From Tyto alba (Eukaryota > Chordata > Aves > Strigiformes > Tytonidae): a DNA stretch of 64,000 bases. This document shows positions 25,346-35,415 of this stretch, in pieces. Where the stretch lies: the NCBI RefSeq assembly GCF_018691265.1, contig NW_024881329.1, positions 4,092,001-4,156,000 of the forward strand. The letters run 5' to 3'. The notes under the pieces are model-generated. The model saw only the letters and a program-made list of their open reading frames with translations. It had not been told where the DNA came from and made no database searches. A program made the translations under genes and the position numbers. Within the stretch, counting starts at the first letter, position 1. The number at the start of each line of letters is the position of its first letter.

Positions 25346-26313
25346 GTCACAGATCGGTGTTAACCCTTGTGAAAGAACAGCCCTCCACAAATGGATGAAA
25401 ATGAGAAATAATTTTAGAGAGCATCCTCTTGACCTCTCTGCCTTTTATCTTCTCTTCAAGAAGTGGTGTGAATGCGTAGTTGAACGTTTACCTTTAGGAT
25501 GTGTGAGAAGAACAAAGCATAAATGCTCCCTTGGTTCTTTTTCACTAACAGGTGATTATACATTTGATACTTCCTGAACACGGGTTTGAGCACTGGCAGT
25601 GCCAGCACCTGTGTTGTCATTTTTCCTGTTTAAAGATAGATGCCACCGTGCTAGATATCTTTCCTGAGTTTCTAGTAACTATTCAGTCTTCTCTAAGGAC
25701 ATTTTTTTTTTTTTTTAAATTCATTACCATCGTAAACTGTTTGAAGTCTTCAGAAAAGAGAGAGTACGTTCTTGCTGAATTCAGAAAAAAGATGTGTGCT
25801 TTCAGGTCAAAAGTTCTCATGTTCTGTCTTCATTGCCGATTATCTACTTAGGTGAGAATATGTTACAAAAACAAAACAATTACATGTTATTATATAATCC
25901 ACATGTTTTTATTTAAGGTTGTCTTAGTAACTGAGTAACATATATGCATAAAACATAGTGGGGCAGATTTTTTTCTTCTGGTGGATTTATACTAGTTATT
26001 TTAGTTATCTCACTTAAATTCTCTGAACTGCCTCTCACTGAACAGGATACCTGGAATTCTGTCTTCTGGGCCTTTGAGTTAGATGTGTACCTGCTTGTTT
26101 TTAAGTGGAAAAGCACCTCAAAGCTTACCCATTGGTCCTATATATAAAATCCTGCAAGAATCAGCAAACTTGAAAGGGCCTGACCTCATTTACAGGATAC
26201 AGCATTCCCTCCGTTTTGTATTCTACTTCTTTTTTCCTTCAAAGCCACTGCTTTAATATTCTCCTTAGCTGGAGAAACAGTGAACAGTAGAAGAACGCCA
26301 ACAGTAATCAAGC
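25346..26313 (+). other. KCNQ1: KCNQ1 intron 11, 25.3-26.3 kb
   Basis: Nothing is recognised here apart from a T-run near 25704-25718. Confidence 0.55.
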
Positions 26314-26331
26314 ATATATATATATATATAT
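26314..26331. repeat. (AT)n dinucleotide microsatellite
   Basis: About nine AT units are followed by TTTATATG. This is a simple repeat. Confidence 0.9.
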
Positions 26332-27957
26332 TTATATGCACAGGCAGGGGAAGAAAGTAAAGCTATTTTTCTGTTAAAACTGTAAGGATTGTGCTACTGC
26401 TACTGATAAGTCATTTTGTGGTATACTGTTTAACATGAAAGGAAGTGAGATTCCATTTTTTATCTAGAAGTTCATGTTTATGAAATAAAAAAAATTATAA
26501 AACAATCTTTTGAAAACTAGATAGGGGGTTTTTAGCCTTATTGGATATACCTATTATGTAAAAAGTCACTATGGCAAAGGACTGTCCAGATGCAGTTTGG
26601 ACATAGTTTCATTTGTGATGGATCTATAATTATTTAAGAAATGCCCATTATTGTAATGGAAGGTGAACTTTCACAGTGCCTTGTTTTAATAATTTCAAGC
26701 ATTAGACTAAAAACAAGCTTTGAGACAGCTCTTTGTACTATGAAAACCTGTCTTTAGCCTATTAGCACTTTAATTTTATCTGAATGTGGATCTTAAGCTG
26801 CAAGAATTGTTTAAGGACCCTGCAGCTGCTGTTCAGTAATATACATCATGACAGCATTTGCTTTAGCCCAGATTCAAGAAAACATTCTAATATGAAAAAT
26901 AATTTCAGATTTTATTTGGCCTTTATTTTAGGCCTAACGGCCACCAAATAATTGTCCTAATAGCTTGGTATTAGTGTGTCCTTGGGAAGCAGCAGCTAGA
27001 GGTGTCAGTACATGCTGCTGTGCAGGATACATTTCAGGACATTCCATACCGCTGGAGAAAAAAAAAAATCTAAATTAAAAGAAACAGGACAGACTCAATT
27101 TAGTCACCTAATTATACAAGTAATTTTTTGTCATTGCTCTGTTTTATCTGGTTTATGTATATGTACACATAGACAACATATGTAAATACTGTTCAAAAGA
27201 GAACAGTATTTAAACTTAGAAAACAGAGAAGAAAGTATGTTTAGGTATATTTAGACTTGCACTTAAACCTAGGCAGAGGCCATCTGGTTACGGAACAAAC
27301 AGTATCAATTTGATAGTCCATTCTAGATAGCAATGTCATCTTAGTCTTCTCAATAAAATTAGTAGTAGATAAACATTCAGAGATTTGAGTAAAGATTGCC
27401 TCATATGGAGTCTCTCAAACTCATCCAAAGCTCATGAGTTTTCAAACTGGGTCATGAAAGTCTTGTGGGAAAAGAGTTTGAGCTGATTTTTTGTTTGTTT
27501 GTTTTCTCCTGCTTCAAATTCAGACTGGAAATTCTGTGAAAATGTTCTTTACTGTGGCATTTCATCATGGTGATTTATGTCTTGCCTTGCAAACAGAGAA
27601 AATAGTATGAAGAAAAGATATTTAAGCCTTTTTAAATGTGAAAAGTCCAAGAGTTTTCCAAAGACCAAACCATTTGTTTCTGGTTTGGTCTTGAGATTAA
27701 GTGAAATGATTTCTGATTCAATTAAAGACCAGACTTTTATAGGTACGAGGCAACTCTGAGACAGATGGGTAATCGCTAGGATTTGCCTAAGTGTTTTGTA
27801 GTTAGTTGTCTGTCTGCATCTTTCGGAATTTATTTAGTATGTTTAAAAAAATCCGATGTTACCAAGAAGTGCTAGAGGCTGAAATTCTCAGTTACTCGCA
27901 CAAAGCACATTTGCCTTGCGTGCTAAGCCCTGCTGTTCTTAAGAGCAGTGACTTGCC
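26332..27957 (+). other. KCNQ1: KCNQ1 intron 11, 26.3-28.0 kb
   Basis: This is AT-rich sequence without genes. A perfect inverted repeat with 12-bp arms (TAAATACTGTTC at 27183-27194 and GAACAGTATTTA at 27201-27212) surrounds a 6-base loop. Confidence 0.6.
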
Positions 27958-28180
27958 ATAGGCCCCGGGCTGGCGCTGCTGTGGGGCCGAGCGTGCCCGT
28001 GGGACGAGCAGCCGTCGCAGCTCGGCAGAGCCGCTTGCCTGCGGGCATCGGGCCTGGCTTCACAAAGTCACTGCCACATCCCGGGCTTCTGCCGCGCACA
28101 ACGGAGTCACTGTGTCTGTCACCGGGCGCTTGCTGCCCACGAGGAGCCAGCTCTGCCTGGCTCTGCCTTCTTGCGTAAGC
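27958..28180. promoter_or_regulatory. CpG-dense patch in KCNQ1 intron 11, possible small CpG island
   Basis: By hand count this ~220-bp block has about 20 CpG dinucleotides, far above the flanking AT-rich intron, and it is GC-rich throughout. It does not resemble CR1 or the LTR further downstream. It keeps frames open on both strands (27923-28312 minus, 27948-28178 plus), but the translations are arginine-, alanine- and proline-rich composition effects. It could be an intronic promoter or enhancer, or an unmethylated island. No TATA box or transcript evidence is visible. The mammalian imprinting centre KvDMR1 lies in the equivalent intron, but I see no sequence homology to it. Confidence 0.4.
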
Positions 28181-29225
28181 CAGCGAACAAACATAGATTT
28201 TTAACAGCTTCCCATTACGGCACTCCGGGGTGGAGTCTCTCCGCCTGTAGTCACCTACTCCATTACCCAAATGTGTTTGCGATTTGTCTGGTTTTGGTTG
28301 AATTTTAGGCACTTTATCAGGTTGTTTTTCCTTGCGTTCTGGCCAGGATGTCAGTTCGTATTTAAAACAGCATTAATGATGTGACATTAACCCTTATGAT
28401 AACCTCGTAGTTGCTTATTACAGGATATTTAATAGGATTTTTAAGTGTAATTCAGGACACATGAAGTGTTTGTCAGCAAATCTCCAGGAAAATCAATACA
28501 AACTCAAAACTCTGGGAGAAAAGGCAACTTTGATATTCTTCCAATGCTTGTTCTTTTTTTCTCTATTCTAAAAGCCTTGTAAAACTTGAGTAATAAAAAT
28601 ATATAGGAGAAAAGAAAGGGGGGAATATCCCATGCACTGGCACGTTTGAATGTGGAGAAGCCTAGATCCTTGTAATTGCCTGCTTGCACAAATATCTGTG
28701 GTGGTATTCAGGCTCTGGTTAAGGTCTCAGTAGATTAATCTGGTGAGAGTATGCTTTCATAAACTATAAGGAGAGAAAAATAATATGAATAAAAAGGGCA
28801 TATGAAGGGTGAAGAACAAATATAGCTTCAGAGCTTGGTTTAGCTGATACTGCACCATCCACAGGTGGGATACATTTGGCTTACTTTCTCTTTCTGTAGA
28901 AGCCAGGGAGGAAAGCAGTGTTAAAGCTGCACAGAAAGCCCTTCAGTGGACTTGGTAAGGGCAGGCTTACTCCCATGCTTTTCGGCAGAATTTCAAAATT
29001 CCCAGATGTTTTTCAGTCCCCAAAGTCATCAGGGTTGTAATAATAAAGACTGAAATTAAAGACCCGAATAATGTAAACTGTCAAGTCAACTCTCCACTCT
29101 TCATTTGAGGGTGGCATTTCTACATTAGTACCCTCAGTGCCAGTTAAAACTCTATGATGCACTAGAATGCAACTGAAACTAATTTTGTTTCAGAGTCCCT
29201 GCACATGGTTAGCTTACTCCCCTCT
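28181..29225 (+). other. KCNQ1: KCNQ1 intron 11, 28.2-29.2 kb
   Basis: This is ordinary AT-rich intron between the CpG patch and the LTR; nothing is recognised. Confidence 0.55.
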
Positions 29226-30210
29226 TGTGGTTTGAGCCCAGAGGACAACCGAGCACCATGCAGTTGTTCACTCAGCCCTTCCCCTCTCAGGAATGGGAAA
29301 GAAAAAATGAAGTGAAATGGCTCAGGAATCCTGTTACGGACAGGGAGGGGTGGCTCACCCATTACGGTCACAGGCAAAAGGCAGACTTGTTAGGGGAAGA
29401 AAAAAGGAACACCACTTGAATTCAAACACTAACGAAGACAACACTTCACAGACTAGCTGGGACAGTGAGAAGCACCACCACATCCAAAACCTCCTCCCTC
29501 ACCCTCCCTTCTTCCCGGGCTCAGCTCTGCTCCCGATCTCTCCAGCTCCTCTCCCAGCAGCGCAGGGGGCAGGGGATGGGGGTTACAACCTGCTCGCTGC
29601 TCCTTCCTCCTCGGGAGGTGGGGGGGAACGCCGCACATCCCTCCCCTGCTCCACGGGGCCCCCCCTCTCACTACAGACAGTCCCCCACAAACCTTCTCCG
29701 CAGTGAGTCCTCCCCACGGGCCGCAGCCGTTCCCGAGCTGCCCCGGCGTGGGTCCCTCCCCGCGTGTTGCAGCCCTCCCAGAGCTGAACTACAACAGCGG
29801 GGGCTGCTTCTCCCCTCAGCCCAGGCTTAATTAAGTGCAGCCGCCTGTCCCGGCGTGGGCTCCTGCACAGGCTGCAGGTCGGCCTCTGTTCCACCAGTGA
29901 CCCCCATGGCGGGCAGGGGGGCGGCCCTGCCCCCTCACCACAGGATACAGGGGGTTCTGCTCCCGCCCTTCCTCCCACTGACCTCGGTGTTTGTCCTTCT
30001 TCTAACTCCTCCTTGCAACTCCCCAACCCCCTCCCAGGTCTCCCTTCTTAAATGTGCTCTCACAGAGGTGCAGCCACCATCACTAGTTGGCTCGGCCCTG
30101 GCCAGACCTGGGTCCAGCTTGGAGCTGGGGGAACTTTTGAGAAGCTTCTCACAGGGGCCACCACTGTAGTCCCCTCCCTGCTGCAAAAACCCTGGCACAG
30201 AAACCCAGCA
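29226..30210 (-). mobile_element. Solo LTR of an avian endogenous retrovirus, antisense to KCNQ1
   Basis: The ~985-bp block matches, in order and along its whole length, a long LTR-type repeat common in bird genomes. In + strand order it has a TGTGG start, GGACAGGGAGGGGTGGCTCAC with CCATTACGGTCACAGGCAAA, CTCCCTTCTTCCCGGGCTCAG, several degenerate 'GCGTGGGTCCCTCCCC' units, CTTCTTAAATGTGCTCTCACA, and an end near CAAAAACCCTGGCACAGAAA with CCCAGCA. Read on the minus strand it runs TG...CA. It retains a degraded TATA-like ATTTAAG at about 30046-30054 and a mutated CCAAT-like GAGCCAAC about 50 bases upstream. The usual AATAAA region is lost. No gag, pol or env lies beside it, so it is a solo LTR. 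A pentamer CCTCT at 29221-29225 recurs at 30217-30221 as a candidate target duplication, though six bases beyond the expected end. The open frames inside it are GC artefacts. Confidence 0.75.
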
Positions 30211-31319
30211 AATCCCCCTCTCTGCTCTTGGCCCATGCAGAGCTCATGGATAAAAAAGCATATACAAGGTATAAAAGTATCTGGGAGAAAAGTACTACTG
30301 ATGTTCAGTGCACCCGAACACTTCCCCGCTTTCTTAGAAGATTTTCAGTGAGGAATCACTGCTGATGTCTATTGAAAGTCTCCTCGCTAATCATGACTTT
30401 GACTTCTCATCACCTTCAAATACCTTCCGGATTCTGATATTTTCAGAATCAAAATTTACTCCTTTTCTCTCCAGTTTTGTCTGCAATTTGCATTAACTTG
30501 CTTGACTTGTATTAAATGAATGCTTTCATATACATAAATTACTATGTATGTTAGCTTATAAAGATAGGTATTTTTATGAAATAATCATTCAAATCTGGAA
30601 ATAACATATGATCTTGTACTACCAGTGTATCTGCAAAGTGCTTTCTAGAAAATGCTAATGTGGTTTGGTAAGTCCTTTTTCCTCCAAAAAACCCTGGTCT
30701 CACAAAAGTTTGAATGGACATGTTTTTGCTTGGTTTTAGGGCATCCCTATCATTACTTTAACACAGAAAGCACAGCTGCAAAACTAATAACTACACTGAA
30801 AGCCTAGTTTTGCTGTGTTGCTATTTAGCATCTGTGCTCCTCAAAGTACAAGGAGTATATTCTCTGAATTGTGACCCATTCTGACACGATGCCGTGCAGC
30901 CAAAGAGTAAGGATAAATAGAAAAAAGTTATACTGCAGTACTGTTTGGTACAAAGGTGGCAAAGGAAGGAAATGTGGAAAAGTGTTTGCATGCTCATTGA
31001 GCAATGGCATGCAGAGTGAAGATGCCCGTGAGATCTGATAGAAAGAGTCACAGTAGGCTATGAAGGGCTGTGAAAATGAGGGTAACTTATGAGTGATACA
31101 ACAGGGAGGAGAAACCACAGGAAACATGCATAAAAGGTAAAGGGGAGAAAAAGTTAATTGGAAAGTGTAGGAAAGTCAGAGGAGAAGACACCGAGGCCAA
31201 GAGCTAAAGTGAAGGAAGGTGGCTAGAGGAGAGAGCTGGCTCACAGTGGCATAGAGAGAAAGGAGAAAAGGAGAGGCTGATGCAGTGCTCTTTTAAATAA
31301 GACTTTCAGGAGTGCCTAT
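30211..31319 (+). other. KCNQ1: KCNQ1 intron 11, 30.2-31.3 kb, with purine-rich tract
   Basis: The segment from about 31060 to 31290 is strongly purine-rich on the + strand (many GGAGAA, GAAGG and AGAGAGAAAGG words). Its complement keeps minus frames open. No gene is supported. Confidence 0.55.
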
Positions 31320-31370
31320 CTAATTAAATCAGTGGAGCTCTGATTTGAACCAGCTGATGGTTTAGCTAAC
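31320..31370. repeat. Relic of an amniote palindromic repeat
   Basis: TTAAATCAGTGGAGCTCTGA followed by TTTGAACCAGCTGATGG resembles the fossil reptile and bird motif 'TGAAGTCAATGGAGTTACACTGATTTACACCAGCTGAGG'. It is short and diverged; the family name is not assigned. Confidence 0.45.
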
Positions 31371-32719
31371 TGTTTCTGATTCTACCTCTTTTGCATGTAA
31401 GACACTTGAGAGTGTCTGTGATCTTGCACCCCAGAAAAATTAAATTGTCACAGTAATTTTAAAGCCGAGTAAGATATCTCTTCGCTTTCGTAAGTAACAT
31501 TTCCCATGTGTTTTGTGGTATGGTGGATGATGTTAATCTTGAGGTGGGAATCCCCTGATTCTCAGACAGGTAGAACATAAAAGGTGCCCTCCTCAATTCC
31601 ACTACTAATGTGTTTCCTCAAATGACTTTTGGTCCTGGACTGTAGTCGCTCTTCTAGATGTTGGTAGCTTAATTTCCATTTAACTGTTGATACTGCCAAG
31701 AGAAACATGTTGTCATATCAGTTCTTTGAATACTGGATTCTTCGACTGTATCAATACCACTGAAAAAAATATTTCTAGAAATATAGAGCCCTCCTAAAAT
31801 TAGCCAGGATCAAGAGACTCGTATCTCCTACACTGAGTGTAGTTGAGCTGATATTCAACCCTTATTAAGAAAATGTTGCTTTGCAGAAATACTTGTTGCA
31901 AAACTGTAAAGTTACAAAGTAAGCTGATATTTTTAACAAAGTACTCGACTGTAAATTATTCTGTAAACATCATCACATATTTTACACAAGATTGGAATAT
32001 TAAGCAAAATATTTTTTTTTTTGTCTAACAGAACTTAAGTTGAAAGGTACAACAAGTTTGTTAACAATTTCTGAATTGAGAGGGAAAAAGTAATTAAAGC
32101 ACATGGTGTTTTCCATATTTAACTTACTAGATAATTATTCTATGCCAAAAAAAATGTTGTTGAGCTATGCTTGTGCTTTGAAGCCACAAAAAGAAATGGA
32201 GTTCACATACCAGAGTAGTTAGTCCCAGCCAGTTTCTGACTCCAGCATATCAGCTCGTAAAATTTCCTCTGTCTTTTTTCAATAGTAATAACACAGCATA
32301 TTCTTTAGCTATTAGATTGAACAGGAGAACTTGGACGTTTCACATCAGACTTGCCACACAAAAGATAGAACCTAATTAGTAAGCGTAAATCTTGAATTCT
32401 CCTCAATATATGATCTACATTTGCTATATTAAATTTTTCTTGTTGTATGGTGATGTGCAGAAGAATGGCGAGGAAGCAGGTGGACATGTTCAGGGAAGGC
32501 GTGTGATGGGACAACCCAGCAAGGACAACATAAGCAACAATATGCTCCAATGCGAAGTAAACTTCCCACTGCCTTAACAAAGCATAAAGGGATTTATTGT
32601 AAAGAATCTGGGAAACAGCTGTACTGACCTCCATCGCTTATCTCCTCGCCATTCTTCTGCACGTAACCATACACTTGTATATACAAATTTTTCAATTTTC
32701 TGCTGATCCCTCGATACAC
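31371..32719 (+). other. KCNQ1: KCNQ1 intron 11, 31.4-32.7 kb
   Basis: A T-run lies at about 32012-32022. The frame on the minus strand at 32305-32634 has no recognisable family features or splice context. Nothing else is recognised. Confidence 0.55.
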
Positions 32720-32815
32720 TAAGCAGGTGTGTAAGTTCAGGCTTGTGCTCTCCCCTTGACTTCAGTAAGCCTGCTCATGCACCCACTTTGGTGAGATGAG
32801 GGGCTTCAAAGCAAC
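32720..32815. repeat. Relic of an amniote palindromic repeat (MITE-like)
   Basis: CTAAGCAGGTGTGTAAGTTCAGG, CTCCCCTTGACTTCAGTAAG, CCTGCTCATGCACCCACTTT and GGTGAGATGAGGGG follow the same block order as the copy at 15174-15290: outer 'AAGCACGTGCTTAA'-like arms around a 'CCATTGACTTCAATGG' centre. It is more diverged than that copy. Confidence 0.5.
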
Positions 32816-35289
32816 TGGGTACACTGAGGCTGGAACTTTTGCACAGGATGTGCATGAAAGAAGGGTTTATCTAGCTAGCCATTTTGAACACATAATTCCT
32901 TAAATGTGATACAGTCCATATTTTTAGTGGTTTCCAAGCTGCGAAGTGCCTCTTCTTTCACATTTGTACAATTTGTACCTCTGGTTACACATGGAATAGG
33001 TCAGATTGTCACAGTTATTTAGGTACCTCATGAGATTTTTCAGAACTGTGTATCCCAGCCTAATTAGATGGGCTGATAGACATCTTTGGAAATCCCATCG
33101 GGGACATCCATAGATGTCTGTATGCAAATATCATCTTGGATTCACAAGAGACAAAGATGAGATCTGAATCGGAGCATCTGCGGGAGTAAAGTGAAGCAAG
33201 GGAGGTGGTATTTGAAATTGGACTGCGGCTTTAAACGGCGGTAGTGATAACAGGATGACCGTGAAGCAGTTGCGGGTCTAATATTAAATTTTCTACAAAG
33301 TATGAGTTTGTGAAAAAATCAGTCTTTGGTTTCAAATTATTTAACAAAACAAACAAAAAGTCATGGTGATTATTATGGTTACTGAGATTTTCTAACACGT
33401 GATTTGACATATCAAATGTTGATCGTAAGAGAGAATTGTGCTAATAACATAAATTCTGTCTTACACTGTTTTGTCCAAATCTTTCTTTGCAAGTACAATT
33501 ACATAGAGCAGTTTTAGCCAGCTATTTCAAAAGGGCTCAGATTTTTTTAGGCTGTCTCTGATTATTGTAGCACAAATTTTTAGCCATGTGTGTTTTTTGA
33601 ATGCTCCCCACAATATGCCTAGTAGCTAAGACTGAATTCATTTTCATGCTGCGTTTTTCTAATGTTCTCAGGTAGCTACATCTTCACTTGAAAAAGATTC
33701 AGGTGCCCATCATGGCCACTTTAGAGACATTTTTCCTATGAATTGCAACCTTTTCAGTGAAGTACAGAAACACCCTAGCTTTTCATCAGGAGGCATGGAC
33801 AAAAGTACCACTTCACTGAACTGCAGCCAATAAAGGGACAGAGGTTAGATTACCGTGGGCAAGTACTGTGTGTGCAGATGAGCGATCTTGCAGTAAGCTT
33901 AAAATTATCTTCCCTCTTTTCCTTTCAAATGTCTTGAGTTGGGGGGTTTAGGGTTTGCTCTAAAATAATACACTGGTGTAGAGATTTAACATGATGTGCC
34001 ATCATACTTTATCTCAATCCGAGCTTGTTTCTGGTTTTAATCAAACCATTGTGTCATGTATGTGAGTGAATTTCTGGAAGTACCAGAACTCTGACCCTGA
34101 CAAGTTATAGACTAATGCCTCTTGGCAATGCTGATATTCCAGTCCATTATTTTACACTGTATTTTTTTTTTTATTTAAAAACAAAGAAAACAAACAAACA
34201 AATCTGTGTCTTAGGATTCAAATTTGAACTGACTGTGGCTGGATTTGTTTTTTTTTTTTTTTTTGTCCAGTGAGCCATAAGAGAGGCTAAAATGATAGAC
34301 AAGTGGCTGGGAATCTTAAAAGACAATAAATAAACACTCTTTATATCGTCTTAATGCTCTTACATATTTCTGAAGAGAAATTATCGCTAATGTGTTAGTA
34401 TTAGTTCTCCTATTGCCTGATTAAGGAGTTTATAACCCTATGGTGAGATGACAGGCTGCTAGTTACTTCTTTCCCAGTGAAATATAGCCTGATATTCAAA
34501 ACCAGAGGCCTGTGTTTGCCAGGTCTTGCTCTATAAGGGAGATCCTAATCTCAAGATAAACTGCTTAAATAAAAGTTGATGAAAGAACAGTCCGAATAGT
34601 GGATTATGCTCTAACAGTTTTACAGTGCTTTGCTTTAGGACAATTCTGTGCTTGTGTCCTTAGGGAAGTCAGTCAAAGAGATGATGTTTTTGGTGTTTAC
34701 AGAATTGTATTCATCTTGATTTTTACTAAATTAATTTCTGTTCAGCACTTGCATATTCATTTTCATTTTGTACTAGGAAGAAATTATGGGGAAAGGGTTA
34801 AGAGCATGCTTGCTCTTCATCTGTTTTAAATCCATAAATGTGAGCCCCTGTGCTGTTTCCAGGTTTCAGATTACGCTCTGTGATTTATAGGAAAAGGCTG
34901 TTCTCCACAAGTTGAAATCCCATGTGTTTCCCCACCGTTGTAAAATAACAAATCCTGGAGAATGCTTCCAGTTGCAAAAATTGCAGTTTTGAACTACATT
35001 TGTAACTGCTTTTTTTCCTGAAGTGATGGCACTGACATGGGAAGTGAAGTCCCCTTGTCCTAGTGCTGTCTGTTCAAGGTTTGCCACGCTTTTCATTGCA
35101 GCTTACAAACTGTAGCAACACCCGTATGTTTATAGTCTTCCATCACTTTATTTTTGGAGGATACACCCACTAAAAAGTGCAGCTGTGAGCAGGCGCTTAT
35201 ATCATTCTGCATAAGTTACATCCAGAGCCCCTACAGAGAAGGCAGGCCAGAAGCCACGGTGACCTAATGATCCATCAGCTTCCAGTCCC
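32816..35289 (+). other. KCNQ1: KCNQ1 intron 11, 32.8-35.3 kb
   Basis: This is AT-rich intron with T-runs at about 34162-34172 and 34248-34264 and a short (CAAA)n at about 34183-34202. No gene is recognised. Confidence 0.55.
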
Positions 35290-35335
35290 TTCTAGTGTCT
35301 CATGGTGTAAATCAGCACAGAATTTGGCCTCATGT
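35290..35335. repeat. Relic of an amniote repeat (GTGTAAATCAGCACAG motif)
   Basis: GGTGTAAATCAGCACAGAAT followed by TTGGCCTCATG resembles the right arm of the reptile and bird fossil repeat reading CTGGTGTAAATCAGCATAAC ... GCAGAATTTGGCCC. It is short, so the assignment is tentative. Confidence 0.4.
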
Positions 35336-35374
35336 TTTTCGGTTGATTTCTGTGGCAATGATGGGGTTTTTTTT

Positions 35375-35415
35375 TGATATGGTGTGATTTTGATACGGTA
35401 TGATATGGTATGATA
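35375..35415 (+). repeat. Short tandem repeat of the decamer TGATAYGGTA
   Basis: TGATATGGTG, then TGATACGGTA and TGATATGGTA in register, then a partial TGATAG form a small degenerate tandem array. Each unit contains a GATA core. Confidence 0.8.

Noticed and set aside
25149..25577. 142-codon plus-strand frame that looks protein-like
   Set aside because: It spans a fossil repeat relic and has no recognisable motif. I found no supporting splice or promoter signals.
27923..28312. 129-codon minus-strand frame
   Set aside because: It is a composition effect of the CpG-dense patch; an overlapping plus frame is open too.
29583..30026. 147-codon minus-strand frame and overlapping plus-strand frames
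   Set aside because: They lie inside the GC-rich solo LTR; all six frames have few stops there and none has a domain.
31060..31290. Purine-rich tract
   Set aside because: Interrupted by many pyrimidines, so triplex or regulatory meaning cannot be supported.
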